NCBI RefSeq assembly: GCF_001676655.1
Contig: NZ_LZDB01000002.1
Coordinates: forward strand, 620,001-684,000
Length of the DNA stretch: 64,000 nucleotides
Direction: 5' to 3'
From: Perlucidibaca aquatica
Lineage (GTDB): Bacteria; Pseudomonadota; Gammaproteobacteria; Pseudomonadales; Moraxellaceae
Each line of letters opens with the position of its first letter. Position 1 is the first letter of the stretch. The notes below the pieces were generated by a model, which searched no databases, had not been told where the DNA came from, and saw only the letters and a list, made by a program, of their open reading frames with translations. Both the position numbers and the translations under genes were made by a program. Below are positions 34,480 through 43,161 of the stretch, piece by piece.

Positions 34480-35568
34480 ATGACGAGTATAGCTTCTGAT
34501 ACAGACTCACTGAGCGCACAAAAAATCCGTGTGGTTGTAGTGGATGACTCGCCTTCGATGCGCTTATTGCTGGAAAAAATGATTAATGCCGAAAGCGATA
34601 TGGTGGTGGTGGGGCGCGCAGAGGACCCATTTGCTGCCCGCGAAATTATTCGTGAGTTACAGCCGGATGTGGTGACCTTAGACATTGAAATGCCTGGCAT
34701 GGATGGTCTGGATTTTCTCGAACGCCTGATGCGTCTGAATCCCATTCCGGTGCTGATGATTTCCAGCCGCACCGAGCAAGGTAGTGATTTTACCTTGCAG
34801 GCGCTGGAGCTGGGCGCGGTAGATGTGGTGTGTAAGCAAGGGTTGGGAGGAAAAGACGGCTTATCCGCGATGGCTAAAGAGGTCACGGATAAAATTCGAC
34901 TTGCTGACCACAATGCTTCCCAGTCCCGGCGCAGAAACCCCATGCAAGTGATTGACTCTGCCCTTGTTAGTCCAACGAATGCGGGCTTTAACGCGGCTAA
35001 AATTATTCTGGTGGGCGCATCAACTGGTGGCACAGAAGCCCTGAAGCAGTTTATTGAGGTTCTTCCCCCAAATTCGCCGCCCGTCTTGATTGCACAGCAC
35101 ATGCCCGAAGGCTTTACGGCACGCTTTGCCAAGCGCTTAGACGATTGTTGCAAGGTAAGAGTAAAAGAAGCCGTGGATAAAGACATTGTGCAAGCAGGTT
35201 GGGTGTATATCGCGCCCGGTCACTCACACCTTGAAATTCATCGTCGCAGCGATGGTCGTTTTGAAACGCGTTTATCTAGCGCGCCAGAGGTGAATCGTCA
35301 CCGCCCTTCAGTCGATGTGCTCTTTGATGCAGCGGCTAAAACCGTAGGCGCCAAAGCCATTGCCGTGTTGTTGACGGGTATGGGAAAAGATGGCGCCGCT
35401 GGCTTGCTGCGTTTGTGCGAGCAGGGCGCTTATACGCTGACTCAAAGTGCTGAAAGTTGCGTGGTCTACGGTATGCCCCGAGCGGCAGTGGAGATGGGTG
35501 CATCGCAAGCCTCCGGCGCGCCTGCCGAATTGGCGAGCAAGGTGCTTGCCGCAGCCCGTCAGGCCTAA
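34480..35568 (+). CDS. cheB: Protein-glutamate methylesterase/response regulator CheB
   Basis: 362 aa: an N-terminal receiver (VVVDDSPSMRLLLEKMI; phospho-Asp in VVTLDIEMPGMDGLDF) and a C-terminal methylesterase (about residues 170-355) with GASTGGTEALKQF (Ser), APVLIAQHMP-like VLIAQHMPEGFTARFA (His) and VLLTGMGKDGAAGL (Asp). It removes methyl groups from receptors for adaptation. It is the last gene of the chemotaxis operon; the next gene, fliL, has its own sigma-54 promoter. Confidence 0.97.
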   Translation: MTSIASDTDSLSAQKIRVVVVDDSPSMRLLLEKMINAESDMVVVGRAEDPFAAREIIRELQPDVVTLDIEMPGMDGLDFLERLMRLNPIPVLMISSRTEQGSDFTLQALELGAVDVVCKQGLGGKDGLSAMAKEVTDKIRLADHNASQSRRRNPMQVIDSALVSPTNAGFNAAKIILVGASTGGTEALKQFIEVLPPNSPPVLIAQHMPEGFTARFAKRLDDCCKVRVKEAVDKDIVQAGWVYIAPGHSHLEIHRRSDGRFETRLSSAPEVNRHRPSVDVLFDAAAKTVGAKAIAVLLTGMGKDGAAGLLRLCEQGAYTLTQSAESCVVYGMPRAAVEMGASQASGAPAELASKVLAAARQA

Positions 35569-35665
35569 ACCTAAAACTCCGCCAGTATTTTGACGATCGT
35601 CAACGAGTCGACGCTTTAAAGTGGCTATGTTTTTATAAGCCATTGAATTATAAACTTAAATTAGT

Positions 35666-35681
35666 TGGCACATGAGTTGCT
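35666..35681 (+). promoter_or_regulatory. Sigma-54 promoter of the fliL operon
   Basis: TGGCAC-ATGAG-TTGCT is an exact -24/-12 RpoN consensus with the 5-nt spacer, 44 bp before the fliL start. It implies FleQ-type activator control of fliLMNOPQR-flhB and downstream genes. Confidence 0.92.
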
Positions 35682-35724
35682 TTGTTAACAATATGGCGGG
35701 TCAATATTGTTAGGAAATCAACTC

Positions 35725-36198
35725 ATGAATAAGAAAGTCATCATCCTTAGCCTCGTGGGTGTGCTGGTTTTAGCCGGCACTGTGGGTGGCACCTTACTTC
35801 TTGCTAAAAACTTTTTGATGCCTCACGCAGTCAGTGCTGCGGTCACAAGCCCTGCCGCTGAGCCTAAGCCAGTGGTAAAGGACGCTCAGTACAAAACCAT
35901 TGATCCCGCTTTTGTCGTCAACATTCAAGACGGCGCACGCTATCGCTTTTTGCAGGTGGAAGTAGACGTGATGACGCGCGATACCACCGCGATCGCACGT
36001 CTCGAAAAAGTCATGCCCCGCGTGAAGAGTGAGCTGACCATGCTCTTTGGTTCCTTGCTTCGTGAAAACGTACAAACCATCGAGGGGCAAAAAGCTTTGC
36101 AAGCGCAAGCGCTGGAGCTGATTAACAACGTCTTAAAAGAAGAGACAGGGAGTGACGGAATAGCCGCCGTTTATTTCACCAAATTTGTTGTGCAATAA
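35725..36198 (+). CDS. fliL: Flagellar basal body-associated protein FliL
   Basis: 157 aa: an N-terminal signal anchor (KKVIILSLVGVLVLAGTVGGTLLLA) and a periplasmic domain containing YKTIDPAFVVNIQDGARYRFLQVEVDVMTRD and a C-terminal VYFTKFVVQ. FliL associates with the stator near the switch complex. ATG 35725 is used; a TTG at 35707 in frame would only add six residues. It is first in the export-apparatus operon. Confidence 0.93.
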   Translation: MNKKVIILSLVGVLVLAGTVGGTLLLAKNFLMPHAVSAAVTSPAAEPKPVVKDAQYKTIDPAFVVNIQDGARYRFLQVEVDVMTRDTTAIARLEKVMPRVKSELTMLFGSLLRENVQTIEGQKALQAQALELINNVLKEETGSDGIAAVYFTKFVVQ

Positions 36199-36210
36199 AC
36201 GGAGCAGGTC

Positions 36211-37182
36211 ATGAACGAGATTCTAGAACCGGCTGAAATTGATGCGCTAATGAATGAAATGCGTGGACCGGAAACGGCTCAGCCTCAGGCTGCCGATGGC
36301 CGTGATCGCTATGACTTTGCCACACAGGACTATGCCGTTCAGCGCCTCATTCCTGCGCTTTCGTTAGTGCAAACGCAATTTGCCGAGGCGTTAAAGCAGC
36401 GCTTGCGCCAGCTATCCCCCGATATCCAAGGTGTTAGAGCCGAGCGTATTGCGGTCATGAAATTTGGTGAGCTGCAACGCATGCTCACGCCGCCCTGCGA
36501 TATCAGTGTGATCCTCGCATCTCCCTTGGGAGCTCCCATTTATTTGGTGTTTGAGGCCGACTTGGTCTTTGCCCTTGTCGATCAATTTTTCGGTGGTCGA
36601 GGCGGGGTAGGAATTAAGCGTCTGCAAAGTGAGTTTTCGCCTTCTGAGGCGCGCTTTATGCAACAGCTGGGGCGAACCTTGCTGCCGGATTTAGGGCAGG
36701 CCTGGCATAGCGTGGTGGATATTTCTCCGACGCTGTTAGAGCGCCACAGTGACCTGCGCTTTGTCGATCACCTCAAGCAAAGCGACAACCTGCTGGCCGC
36801 GCGATTCGCGATCACCATGCCCGGCCATGACTGTGGCGTATGGATGCTGGTGCCTTGGGCAGCCATTGATCCTGTTCGGGAGCATCTGGGCGGGCAGGGT
36901 CGTGCCAGCCGCCAAGAACATGATGAGCAGTGGCGTCAGCGCTTGCTGGCCGGAATCGAGGCCACCAGCTTGAGTTTGGTGGCACGGTTGAATGAAAGCA
37001 CGATGTCGCTCTCCAAGGTCTCACGATTGGCCGTTGGCGATGTGTTGCCCATTGATTCCCCGCAAGGTGTGACGTTGCTCATTGAGGATCTCGCGCTGAT
37101 GGCCGGTACGTTCGGTACGCATCAAGGGCAGTTAGCCGTGAAAGTTCATCATCAAATTCACCCCATGTCACGAAGTGCCTAA
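36211..37182 (+). CDS. fliM: Flagellar motor switch protein FliM
   Basis: 323 aa. The N-terminal CheY-P-binding peptide is MNEILEPAEIDALMNEM (canonical LSQxEIDALL-like EIDALM). The CheC-like middle domain has YDFATQDYAVQRLIPALSLVQTQFAEALKQRLRQL, and a SpoA C-terminal domain follows. It forms the C-ring with FliG and FliN and receives the CheY-P signal. It is coupled to fliN by a 2-bp gap. Confidence 0.95.
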   Translation: MNEILEPAEIDALMNEMRGPETAQPQAADGRDRYDFATQDYAVQRLIPALSLVQTQFAEALKQRLRQLSPDIQGVRAERIAVMKFGELQRMLTPPCDISVILASPLGAPIYLVFEADLVFALVDQFFGGRGGVGIKRLQSEFSPSEARFMQQLGRTLLPDLGQAWHSVVDISPTLLERHSDLRFVDHLKQSDNLLAARFAITMPGHDCGVWMLVPWAAIDPVREHLGGQGRASRQEHDEQWRQRLLAGIEATSLSLVARLNESTMSLSKVSRLAVGDVLPIDSPQGVTLLIEDLALMAGTFGTHQGQLAVKVHHQIHPMSRSA

Positions 37183-37184
37183 TC

Positions 37185-37565
37185 ATGAGTCACGACCACG
37201 AGGATAACGCCATGTTTGAAGATTCTGTTGCTGGCGTCACCAGCGAAGCGGCTGAGTTAAAGGAATTAAAGGATGGCGGTGGCCAGGCGGAGCGGCCTCT
37301 GGCGAACGTCAATCTCGACATGATTATGGATGTCAGCGTGACGGTTTCAATTGAAGTGGGTCGCGCACGCATGAGTATTAATGACCTGCTGAAGCTCAGT
37401 CAGGGCGCCATCATTGAGCTGGATCGCATGGCCGGTGAACCGCTGGATGTGCTTGTAAATGGCACCTTGGTGGCTCGGGGTGAGATTGTGGTGGTGAAAG
37501 AAAAGTTTGGCATCATGCTGACCGAAGTCGTCAGCCCTGAAGAACGCTTACGGCGTTTGCGCTGA
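37185..37565 (+). CDS. fliN: Flagellar motor switch protein FliN
   Basis: 126 aa. The SpoA domain, NLDMIMDVSVTVSIEVGRARMSINDLLKLSQGAIIELDRMAGEPLDVLVNGTLVARGEIVVVKEKFGIMLTEV, matches FliN closely. The N-terminal 40 residues are a polar tail. ATG 37185 or 37212 could be the start. It is part of the C-ring and cargo docking for the export apparatus. Confidence 0.97.
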   Translation: MSHDHEDNAMFEDSVAGVTSEAAELKELKDGGGQAERPLANVNLDMIMDVSVTVSIEVGRARMSINDLLKLSQGAIIELDRMAGEPLDVLVNGTLVARGEIVVVKEKFGIMLTEVVSPEERLRRLR

Positions 37566-37575
37566 GGGCCTGGAC

Positions 37576-37998
37576 ATGAACAAGCTCCTATTGACTCCTC
37601 TGCTGCTTCTGTCGCTACCAGCGCAGGCATCCGCTAGTGCCAGTCAGGTCACGCCGCTGTCGTTGGGCGGTGTGTTTTCGGTGATTTTTGGCTTGATCGT
37701 GGTGCTGGCCTTACTGCTCGGTACCGCCTGGATCGTGCGTCGCTTGCAGCGCTTACAAACCACCTCTCCCGGCATTTTGCAGCCAATTGCACAGCAGCAA
37801 TTTGGCTTGAAAGAACGCGTGATGCTGCTGCGTATCGATCAAGAAAATATCCTCATTGCCTGCACCGGCAATGGCATTCGCACCTTGCATACCTGGCAAG
37901 GGCCGCTACCTGCGGGAATTAATGCCCAGACCGTAGCGCTTGAAACGGCGCCTTTCGTGGACTATTTGAAGCGGCTCATGGCGGAGCGTCGGTCATGA
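37576..37998 (+). CDS. fliO: Flagellar biosynthetic protein FliO
   Basis: 140 aa: a signal-like N terminus (NKLLLTPLLLLSLPAQASA), one transmembrane helix (VFSVIFGLIVVLALLLGTAWIV) and a cytoplasmic domain with QQQFGLKERVMLLRIDQENILIACTGNGI. FliO stabilises FliP during export gate assembly. The last 4 bp overlap fliP. Confidence 0.9.
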   Translation: MNKLLLTPLLLLSLPAQASASASQVTPLSLGGVFSVIFGLIVVLALLLGTAWIVRRLQRLQTTSPGILQPIAQQQFGLKERVMLLRIDQENILIACTGNGIRTLHTWQGPLPAGINAQTVALETAPFVDYLKRLMAERRS

Positions 37999-38783
37999 CG
38001 CAAGGACTAATAAGCCCTCGAATGGGGGCGCGGAGGCCGCGCCTAGGCAAGGGACTGTTACTGCTCCTGTGTCTGCTCATGCCCGTATCGGTTTGGGCTG
38101 AAACCAAGGGCTTGCCAATGATGTCCGTTGGCCCAGGGGCTAAGGGCGGCCAAGAGTACAGCGTGTCAATTCAGCTGCTCGCCATCATGACCATGCTGAC
38201 GCTGTTGCCCGCTATTTTGTTGGGTATGACCGCGTTTCCTCGCATCATCATTGTCTTGGCACTGCTACGCACGGCGCTTGGTACCGGCCAAACTCCGTCG
38301 AACCAAATTCTGCTGAGTGCCGCCTTATTTTTAACCCTGTTCATCATGTATCCGATTATGGAGAAAGTGCATGAGCAGGCTGTTGTGCCCTACATGGAAG
38401 AGACGCTCGCCTTTGAGCCTGCACTCGCCAAAGCAGCCGAGCCCATGCGTGCCTTTATGCTGGCGCAAACTCGGGAAGATGACATTGCCTTGTTTGCAGG
38501 CATTGCCAAATTAGACAACTTTCAAACGCCCGCCGATGTGCCATTTCCGGTGCTGGCTGCTGCCTTCTTAACCAGTGAACTCAAAACAGCCTTTCAGATT
38601 GGCTTTCTGCTGTTTATTCCCTTTGTCGTGATTGATTTGGTGGTCGCCAGCGTACTTATGGCCATGGGCATGATGATGCTCTCGCCCATGATCGTCTCGC
38701 TGCCGTTCAAAATCATGCTGTTCGTTCTGGTGGATGGTTGGGCCTTGCTCATGGGCTCGCTCGCCGCCAGTTTCCAAAGCTGA
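37995..38783 (+). CDS. fliP: Flagellar export gate protein FliP
   Basis: 262 aa: a cleavable signal (LLLLCLLMPVSVWA), then IQLLAIMTMLTLLPAILLGMTAFPRIIIVLALLRTALGTGQTPSNQILL, the central periplasmic loop, and a C-terminal FLLFIPFVVIDLVVASVLMAMGMMMLSPMIVSLPFKIMLFVLVDGW. These are canonical FliP signatures. It forms the FliPQR export channel. Confidence 0.98.
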   Translation: MTQGLISPRMGARRPRLGKGLLLLLCLLMPVSVWAETKGLPMMSVGPGAKGGQEYSVSIQLLAIMTMLTLLPAILLGMTAFPRIIIVLALLRTALGTGQTPSNQILLSAALFLTLFIMYPIMEKVHEQAVVPYMEETLAFEPALAKAAEPMRAFMLAQTREDDIALFAGIAKLDNFQTPADVPFPVLAAAFLTSELKTAFQIGFLLFIPFVVIDLVVASVLMAMGMMMLSPMIVSLPFKIMLFVLVDGWALLMGSLAASFQS

Positions 38784-38791
38784 GGTTTGCT

Positions 38792-39061
38792 ATGACACCC
38801 GATATGGTGATTGAAATTGGTCGGCAGGCCCTCGTGGTGACCGCGCTGTTATCGGCGCCGCTCCTGATCTCGGCACTGGCGGTGGGTTTGCTGGTGGGTA
38901 TGTTCCAAGCGGCCACGCAAATTCAAGACATGACGCTCAGCTTTATCCCCAAGCTCATTGTATTGGTCATCGCCCTAGGCCTTACAGGTCATTGGATGCT
39001 GGGCTTACTCATTGATTACACGCGGAATTTATTTCTCATGATTCCAGGCATTGCCGCCTAG
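38792..39061 (+). CDS. fliQ: Flagellar export gate protein FliQ
   Basis: 89 aa, with two transmembrane helices (ALVVTALLSAPLLISALAVGLLVGMFQAATQIQDMTLSFIPKL and LIVLVIALGLTGHWMLGLLIDY). The signature QIQDMTLSFIPK is diagnostic. ATG 38792 gives the family-length product; the frame extends upstream into fliP. Confidence 0.97.
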   Translation: MTPDMVIEIGRQALVVTALLSAPLLISALAVGLLVGMFQAATQIQDMTLSFIPKLIVLVIALGLTGHWMLGLLIDYTRNLFLMIPGIAA

Positions 39062-39074
39062 TGTGAGGCTGAAT

Positions 39075-39863
39075 GTGATCATTACCGATGCTCATATAGC
39101 GACATGGATTAGCGCGGGTTGGCTGCCATTCGTGCGCATCAGTGCAGCGATGATGGCCGCGCCGCTGTTTAGCCATCGGGCCATGCCTCGGCAAATTCGA
39201 CTGGGGGTGGCGTTGATGGTGGCGGTTTTACTCATGCCTTGGCAGCCGACCATCGCAGACTTTAATCCCCTGAGTTTGCAAGGTCTGCTACTCACCGCCA
39301 ATGAGTTACTGCTGGGTATTTGTTTGGGCTTTATGGTGCAGCTGGTGTTCGAGGCGGTGATGTTTGCCGGTCAATTTATTGCCACTGGCATGGGTTTAGG
39401 TTTTGCCAGCGTTATTGATCAGCAACAAGGCATTTCAGTGGCCGTGGTTGGGCAGTTCTACATGCTCATCACCATGCTGCTGTTTCTTGCCATGAATGGT
39501 CACTTAGCGTTTATTCAATTGATTGCCGACAGCTTTGCCGTGTGGCCAGTGGGTGCGGCCGTCGTACAGCCCGAGACATTTTCAGTCGCCTTTAATGCCA
39601 TCGGCGGCATGTTGCGTAACGCACTGGGCATTGCCTTGCCGGCGGTTGTCGCACTCTTGGTCGTGCAAATTGCCATGGGCGTGATGAGTCGTGCGGCACC
39701 GACCTTGAATCTCTTTGCGGTCGGCTTCCCGGTCACGCTCATGTTGGGCTTGATAGTGTTGGAGCGCACCTTGCCGGCGTTATTGCCCCAGGTTGAGCGC
39801 TTGTTAAGTATTGCCTTCAGCAACATGGGTGCCATTTTGGAGACCGCTCATGTCATCCGGTGA
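39075..39863 (+). CDS. fliR: Flagellar export gate protein FliR
   Basis: About 262 aa with several membrane helices: ISAGWLPFVRISAAMMAAPLFSHRAMPRQIRLGVALMVAVL, ELLLGICLGFMVQLVFEAVMFAGQFIATGMGLGFASVIDQQQGISV, and a C-terminal helix-rich domain. GTG 39075 is preferred because GAGG lies 6 nt upstream; GTG 39063 and TTG 39051 are alternatives overlapping fliQ. The 3' end overlaps flhB by 14 bp. Confidence 0.95.
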   Translation: MIITDAHIATWISAGWLPFVRISAAMMAAPLFSHRAMPRQIRLGVALMVAVLLMPWQPTIADFNPLSLQGLLLTANELLLGICLGFMVQLVFEAVMFAGQFIATGMGLGFASVIDQQQGISVAVVGQFYMLITMLLFLAMNGHLAFIQLIADSFAVWPVGAAVVQPETFSVAFNAIGGMLRNALGIALPAVVALLVVQIAMGVMSRAAPTLNLFAVGFPVTLMLGLIVLERTLPALLPQVERLLSIAFSNMGAILETAHVIR

Positions 39864-41010
39864 CGACGGTCAGGAACGCACCCAAGATCCTACGGCTAAG
39901 CGTCTGCAAGACGCCAAGGACAAAGGCCAAGTTGCTCGCTCACGCGAGCTCTCGACCATGATGGTGATGATTTCCTGCGCCGCTGCCTTTCTCATTTTGG
40001 GCGACAGTCTGGGGCAGGGCTTTATGAGCCTCTTTCGCTACTGCCTTTCGCCACAATTTCTTAGTGGTCGCAGCAGTGATGAGTTGCCCGGGGCCTTCAT
40101 GGAAGTCTTGGTCGATGGCCTGTGGCTAACCTGGCCCATTATGGCGGTGTGCATCGTGGCGGCTATTTTGGCTTCGGTGATGTTGGGCGGGATGGTGTTT
40201 TCACTTTCTTTTAAGCTTGAAAAGCTCAATCCCATTACGGGTATTGGGCGGCTTTTTTCCATGCAAAGCGTGGTTGAGCTGATCAAGTCCGTGGCCAAAG
40301 TGGTCTTCATTGGCGGCGTGGCTTGGATTTTATTGAATCAACTCACCGACGACATTCTTGGGCTGTCACTGCAAACAGCCGACATGGCCGTTGCCAGTAG
40401 CGCGCGCTTGATGCTGTGGTTCCTGTTGATGGTGAGTTTGCCCTTAATCCTCATCGCGCTGATGGACGTGCCGTGGCAGCTGTGGAGCCATCACAAGCAG
40501 TTGCGCATGACTCGCCAAGAAGTCGTTGATGAACACAAAGAAAGCGAAGGGCGACCCGAAGTAAAACAAAAAATTCGCGAGTTGCAGCAGGCAGTTGCGC
40601 GGCAACGCATGATGACCAAGGTACCTACGGCCGACGTCATTATTACCAACCCGACGCATTATGCCGTGGCCTTGCGCTATGACTTGCGCCAAGGCCAGGC
40701 ACCCATCTTGGTGGCTAAGGGCATTGATGAAGTGGCTGCCCGCATTCGCGCCTTGGGTGAGCAGTCTCAGGTGCCGTTAGTGGCATCTCCACTGTTAGCA
40801 CGCGCGGTCTATGCCAGTTGCGACTTAGACCATGAAATTCCGGCAGGGCTCTACCTCGCTGTGGCGCAAATTCTGACCTACGTCTATCAACTCAAGCAGT
40901 GGCAGGAGCAGGGCGGCGATATGCCTGATGCGCCCGTGCCCGAGGTTGATGAGCAATATCTCAAAGGCCATGCCATGGCCCCAACACCGACTGAGGAAAC
41001 CCCAAGATGA
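39850..41010 (+). CDS. flhB: Flagellar export switch protein FlhB
   Basis: 386 aa. The N terminus DGQERTQDPTAKRLQDAKDKGQVARSREL is typical; four membrane helices follow. The cytoplasmic domain has the autocleavage site ADVIITNPTHYAVAL (NPTH, about residues 269-272), which switches export specificity from rod/hook to filament substrates. ATG 39850 is within the fliR 3' end. It overlaps flhA by 4 bp. Confidence 0.97.
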   Translation: MSSGDDGQERTQDPTAKRLQDAKDKGQVARSRELSTMMVMISCAAAFLILGDSLGQGFMSLFRYCLSPQFLSGRSSDELPGAFMEVLVDGLWLTWPIMAVCIVAAILASVMLGGMVFSLSFKLEKLNPITGIGRLFSMQSVVELIKSVAKVVFIGGVAWILLNQLTDDILGLSLQTADMAVASSARLMLWFLLMVSLPLILIALMDVPWQLWSHHKQLRMTRQEVVDEHKESEGRPEVKQKIRELQQAVARQRMMTKVPTADVIITNPTHYAVALRYDLRQGQAPILVAKGIDEVAARIRALGEQSQVPLVASPLLARAVYASCDLDHEIPAGLYLAVAQILTYVYQLKQWQEQGGDMPDAPVPEVDEQYLKGHAMAPTPTEETPR

Positions 41011-43124
41011 GCACGCTCAATAACGCGTCGGTGCGAAACACACTCACGGATTTTGCCGGAAATGGCCTGGGGATTTTGCTACTGCTCATGGCGTTGTTGG
41101 GCATGTTGGTATTGCCCATTCCTCCCTTCTTATTGGATCTGTTTTTTACCTTCAACATCACCTTGTCGCTGGTCATTGTCTTTGCCGTGATCTATGTGAA
41201 ACGACCCATGGATTTCAGTGCCTTCCCCAGTGTCTTGCTCTTAGCCACCTTGCTACGGCTAGCTTTGAATGTGGCCTCGACGCGTGTGGTATTGCTTGAA
41301 GGTCATCAAGGCCCGGGCGCTGCGGGTAAGGTGATTGAGTCATTTGGTCACTTCATTATTGGCGGTAACTTTGCGGTTGGCATCGTGGTGTTTGCCATTC
41401 TCGTCATCATCAATTTTATGGTGGTTACCAAGGGCGCAGGGCGAGTGTCTGAAGTCACTGCGCGTTTCACGCTGGATGCCATGCCGGGCAAGCAAATGGC
41501 CATTGATGCGGACTTAAATGCGGGCGTGCTGACGCAAGAAGAAGCGCGCACTCGACGCGAAGAAGTGCGCATCGAAGCGGATTTTTATGGCGCGATGGAT
41601 GGTGCCAGTAAGTTTGTTAAAGGCGATGCCATTGCCGGCATTCTCATTCTGTTTATCAACCTCATCGGCGGCATGATGATTGGCATGATGCAGCATGATT
41701 TATCGGCCGCTAAAGCCGCTGAGTACTATGTTTTGCTCAGTATTGGCGATGGCTTGGTGGCGCAAATTCCTGCGCTGCTCTTATCCATTGCCGTAGCCAT
41801 TATTGTGACCCGCATTTCCCGCTCGGGCTCCATGAGCGATCAGGTCATGGGGCAGATGTTTGATAACCCCCGTGTGCTGTATTTATCGGGCGTGGTGCTG
41901 TTTCTCATTGGCATTATCCCCAACATGCCACATTTGGTGTTTCTGTTGTTGGCCGGTCTCTGCTTTGGCGGAGGTTGGCTGATTCAGCAACGGGCACTAT
42001 CGCCCGAGTTTATTGCGGCGGGGGAGTCTGCATTACCGGAAGCCAGCACGAGTTCAAAAGCCGCCACCGACATTCAGTGGGAGGATGTGACTCAGAATGA
42101 TGTGATGGGTCTGGAGGTTGGCTACCGGCTGATTCCGTTAGTTGATCGAAACCAAGGTGGCGAGCTCATCGCCCGAATTACCGGGGTGCGCAAGAAGCTC
42201 TCGCGAGACTTAGGCTTCTTGGTGCAGTCCGTTCATATCCGCGACAACTTAGACATGTCGCCCACGGGTTACCGCCTATTAGTGCTGGGTGATGTGGTGG
42301 CTCAGGGTGAAATTCAGCCCGGCCTAGACATGGCCATTAATCCGGGGCAGGTGCATGGCAATTTACGCGGCATGCCAACGCGTGACCCGGCCTTTGGTAT
42401 GGAGGCCTTGTGGATTGAGCCCGCGCTACGAGATCAAGCGCAAACCCTGGGCTATACCGTCGTCGATGCGGGAACGGTCATTGCCACGCATTTGAGTCAG
42501 GTCATTCGCCAGCACGCACATGAATTGCTCGGCCATGAAGAGGTTCAGCAATTGCTGGATCGCCTGGCCGAAACAGACCCAAAACTGGTCGACAACTTAG
42601 TACCCAAGCAATTGCCCTTGAGTGTGGTCGTGCGTGTGCTGCAGAACCTGCTGCGTGAAGGCGTGTCCATTCGCAGCCTACGGCTCATCGCCGAATCTTT
42701 GGCGGAGCAAGCCCCCCGTAGCAAAAATCCTGACGAGTTGCTGGAGGGTGTTCGTGTTGCATTGGGCCGAATGATTGTTCAGGAAATCAATGGCTTAAAT
42801 GAAGAATTCCCCGTTGTTGTTTTAGATCCAGAGTTGGAACAGATCTTGCTCAATAGCATTAGAGGGGCAGCAGGTGCTGTGGGTTTAGAGCCGGGTTTAG
42901 CCGAACGATTACAACAGGGTCTGGCGGAGTTTACGCAACGCCAGGAGCTAGCCGGTGAGGTCGCCGTGCTACTGGTGTCACCCAATATTCGGTCTTGGCT
43001 GGCGCGATTTATCCGCCGCAGCATCCCCGCGCTAAATGTGCTGTCTTACAACGAAGTGCCTGATAACAAGCAGGTACGCCTGGTATCCAGCATCGGCCCA
43101 CAAGGTCGCGCTAGCCAGAATTGA
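41007..43124 (+). CDS. flhA: Flagellar export protein FlhA
   Basis: 705 aa. The N-terminal half has about eight membrane helices with signatures FAVIYVKRPMDFSAFPSVLLLATLLRLALNVASTRVVLLEGH and RVSEVTARFTLDAMPGKQMAIDADLNAG (the FHIPEP loop), then MDGASKFVKGDAIAGI. The C-terminal half is a cytoplasmic substrate- and chaperone-docking domain. It forms the nonameric export gate ring. Confidence 0.98.
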   Translation: MSTLNNASVRNTLTDFAGNGLGILLLLMALLGMLVLPIPPFLLDLFFTFNITLSLVIVFAVIYVKRPMDFSAFPSVLLLATLLRLALNVASTRVVLLEGHQGPGAAGKVIESFGHFIIGGNFAVGIVVFAILVIINFMVVTKGAGRVSEVTARFTLDAMPGKQMAIDADLNAGVLTQEEARTRREEVRIEADFYGAMDGASKFVKGDAIAGILILFINLIGGMMIGMMQHDLSAAKAAEYYVLLSIGDGLVAQIPALLLSIAVAIIVTRISRSGSMSDQVMGQMFDNPRVLYLSGVVLFLIGIIPNMPHLVFLLLAGLCFGGGWLIQQRALSPEFIAAGESALPEASTSSKAATDIQWEDVTQNDVMGLEVGYRLIPLVDRNQGGELIARITGVRKKLSRDLGFLVQSVHIRDNLDMSPTGYRLLVLGDVVAQGEIQPGLDMAINPGQVHGNLRGMPTRDPAFGMEALWIEPALRDQAQTLGYTVVDAGTVIATHLSQVIRQHAHELLGHEEVQQLLDRLAETDPKLVDNLVPKQLPLSVVVRVLQNLLREGVSIRSLRLIAESLAEQAPRSKNPDELLEGVRVALGRMIVQEINGLNEEFPVVVLDPELEQILLNSIRGAAGAVGLEPGLAERLQQGLAEFTQRQELAGEVAVLLVSPNIRSWLARFIRRSIPALNVLSYNEVPDNKQVRLVSSIGPQGRASQN

Positions 43125-43161
43125 TGGGGGTTTGCGCTGAGGCGCAGAGGAGCAAGCAGTA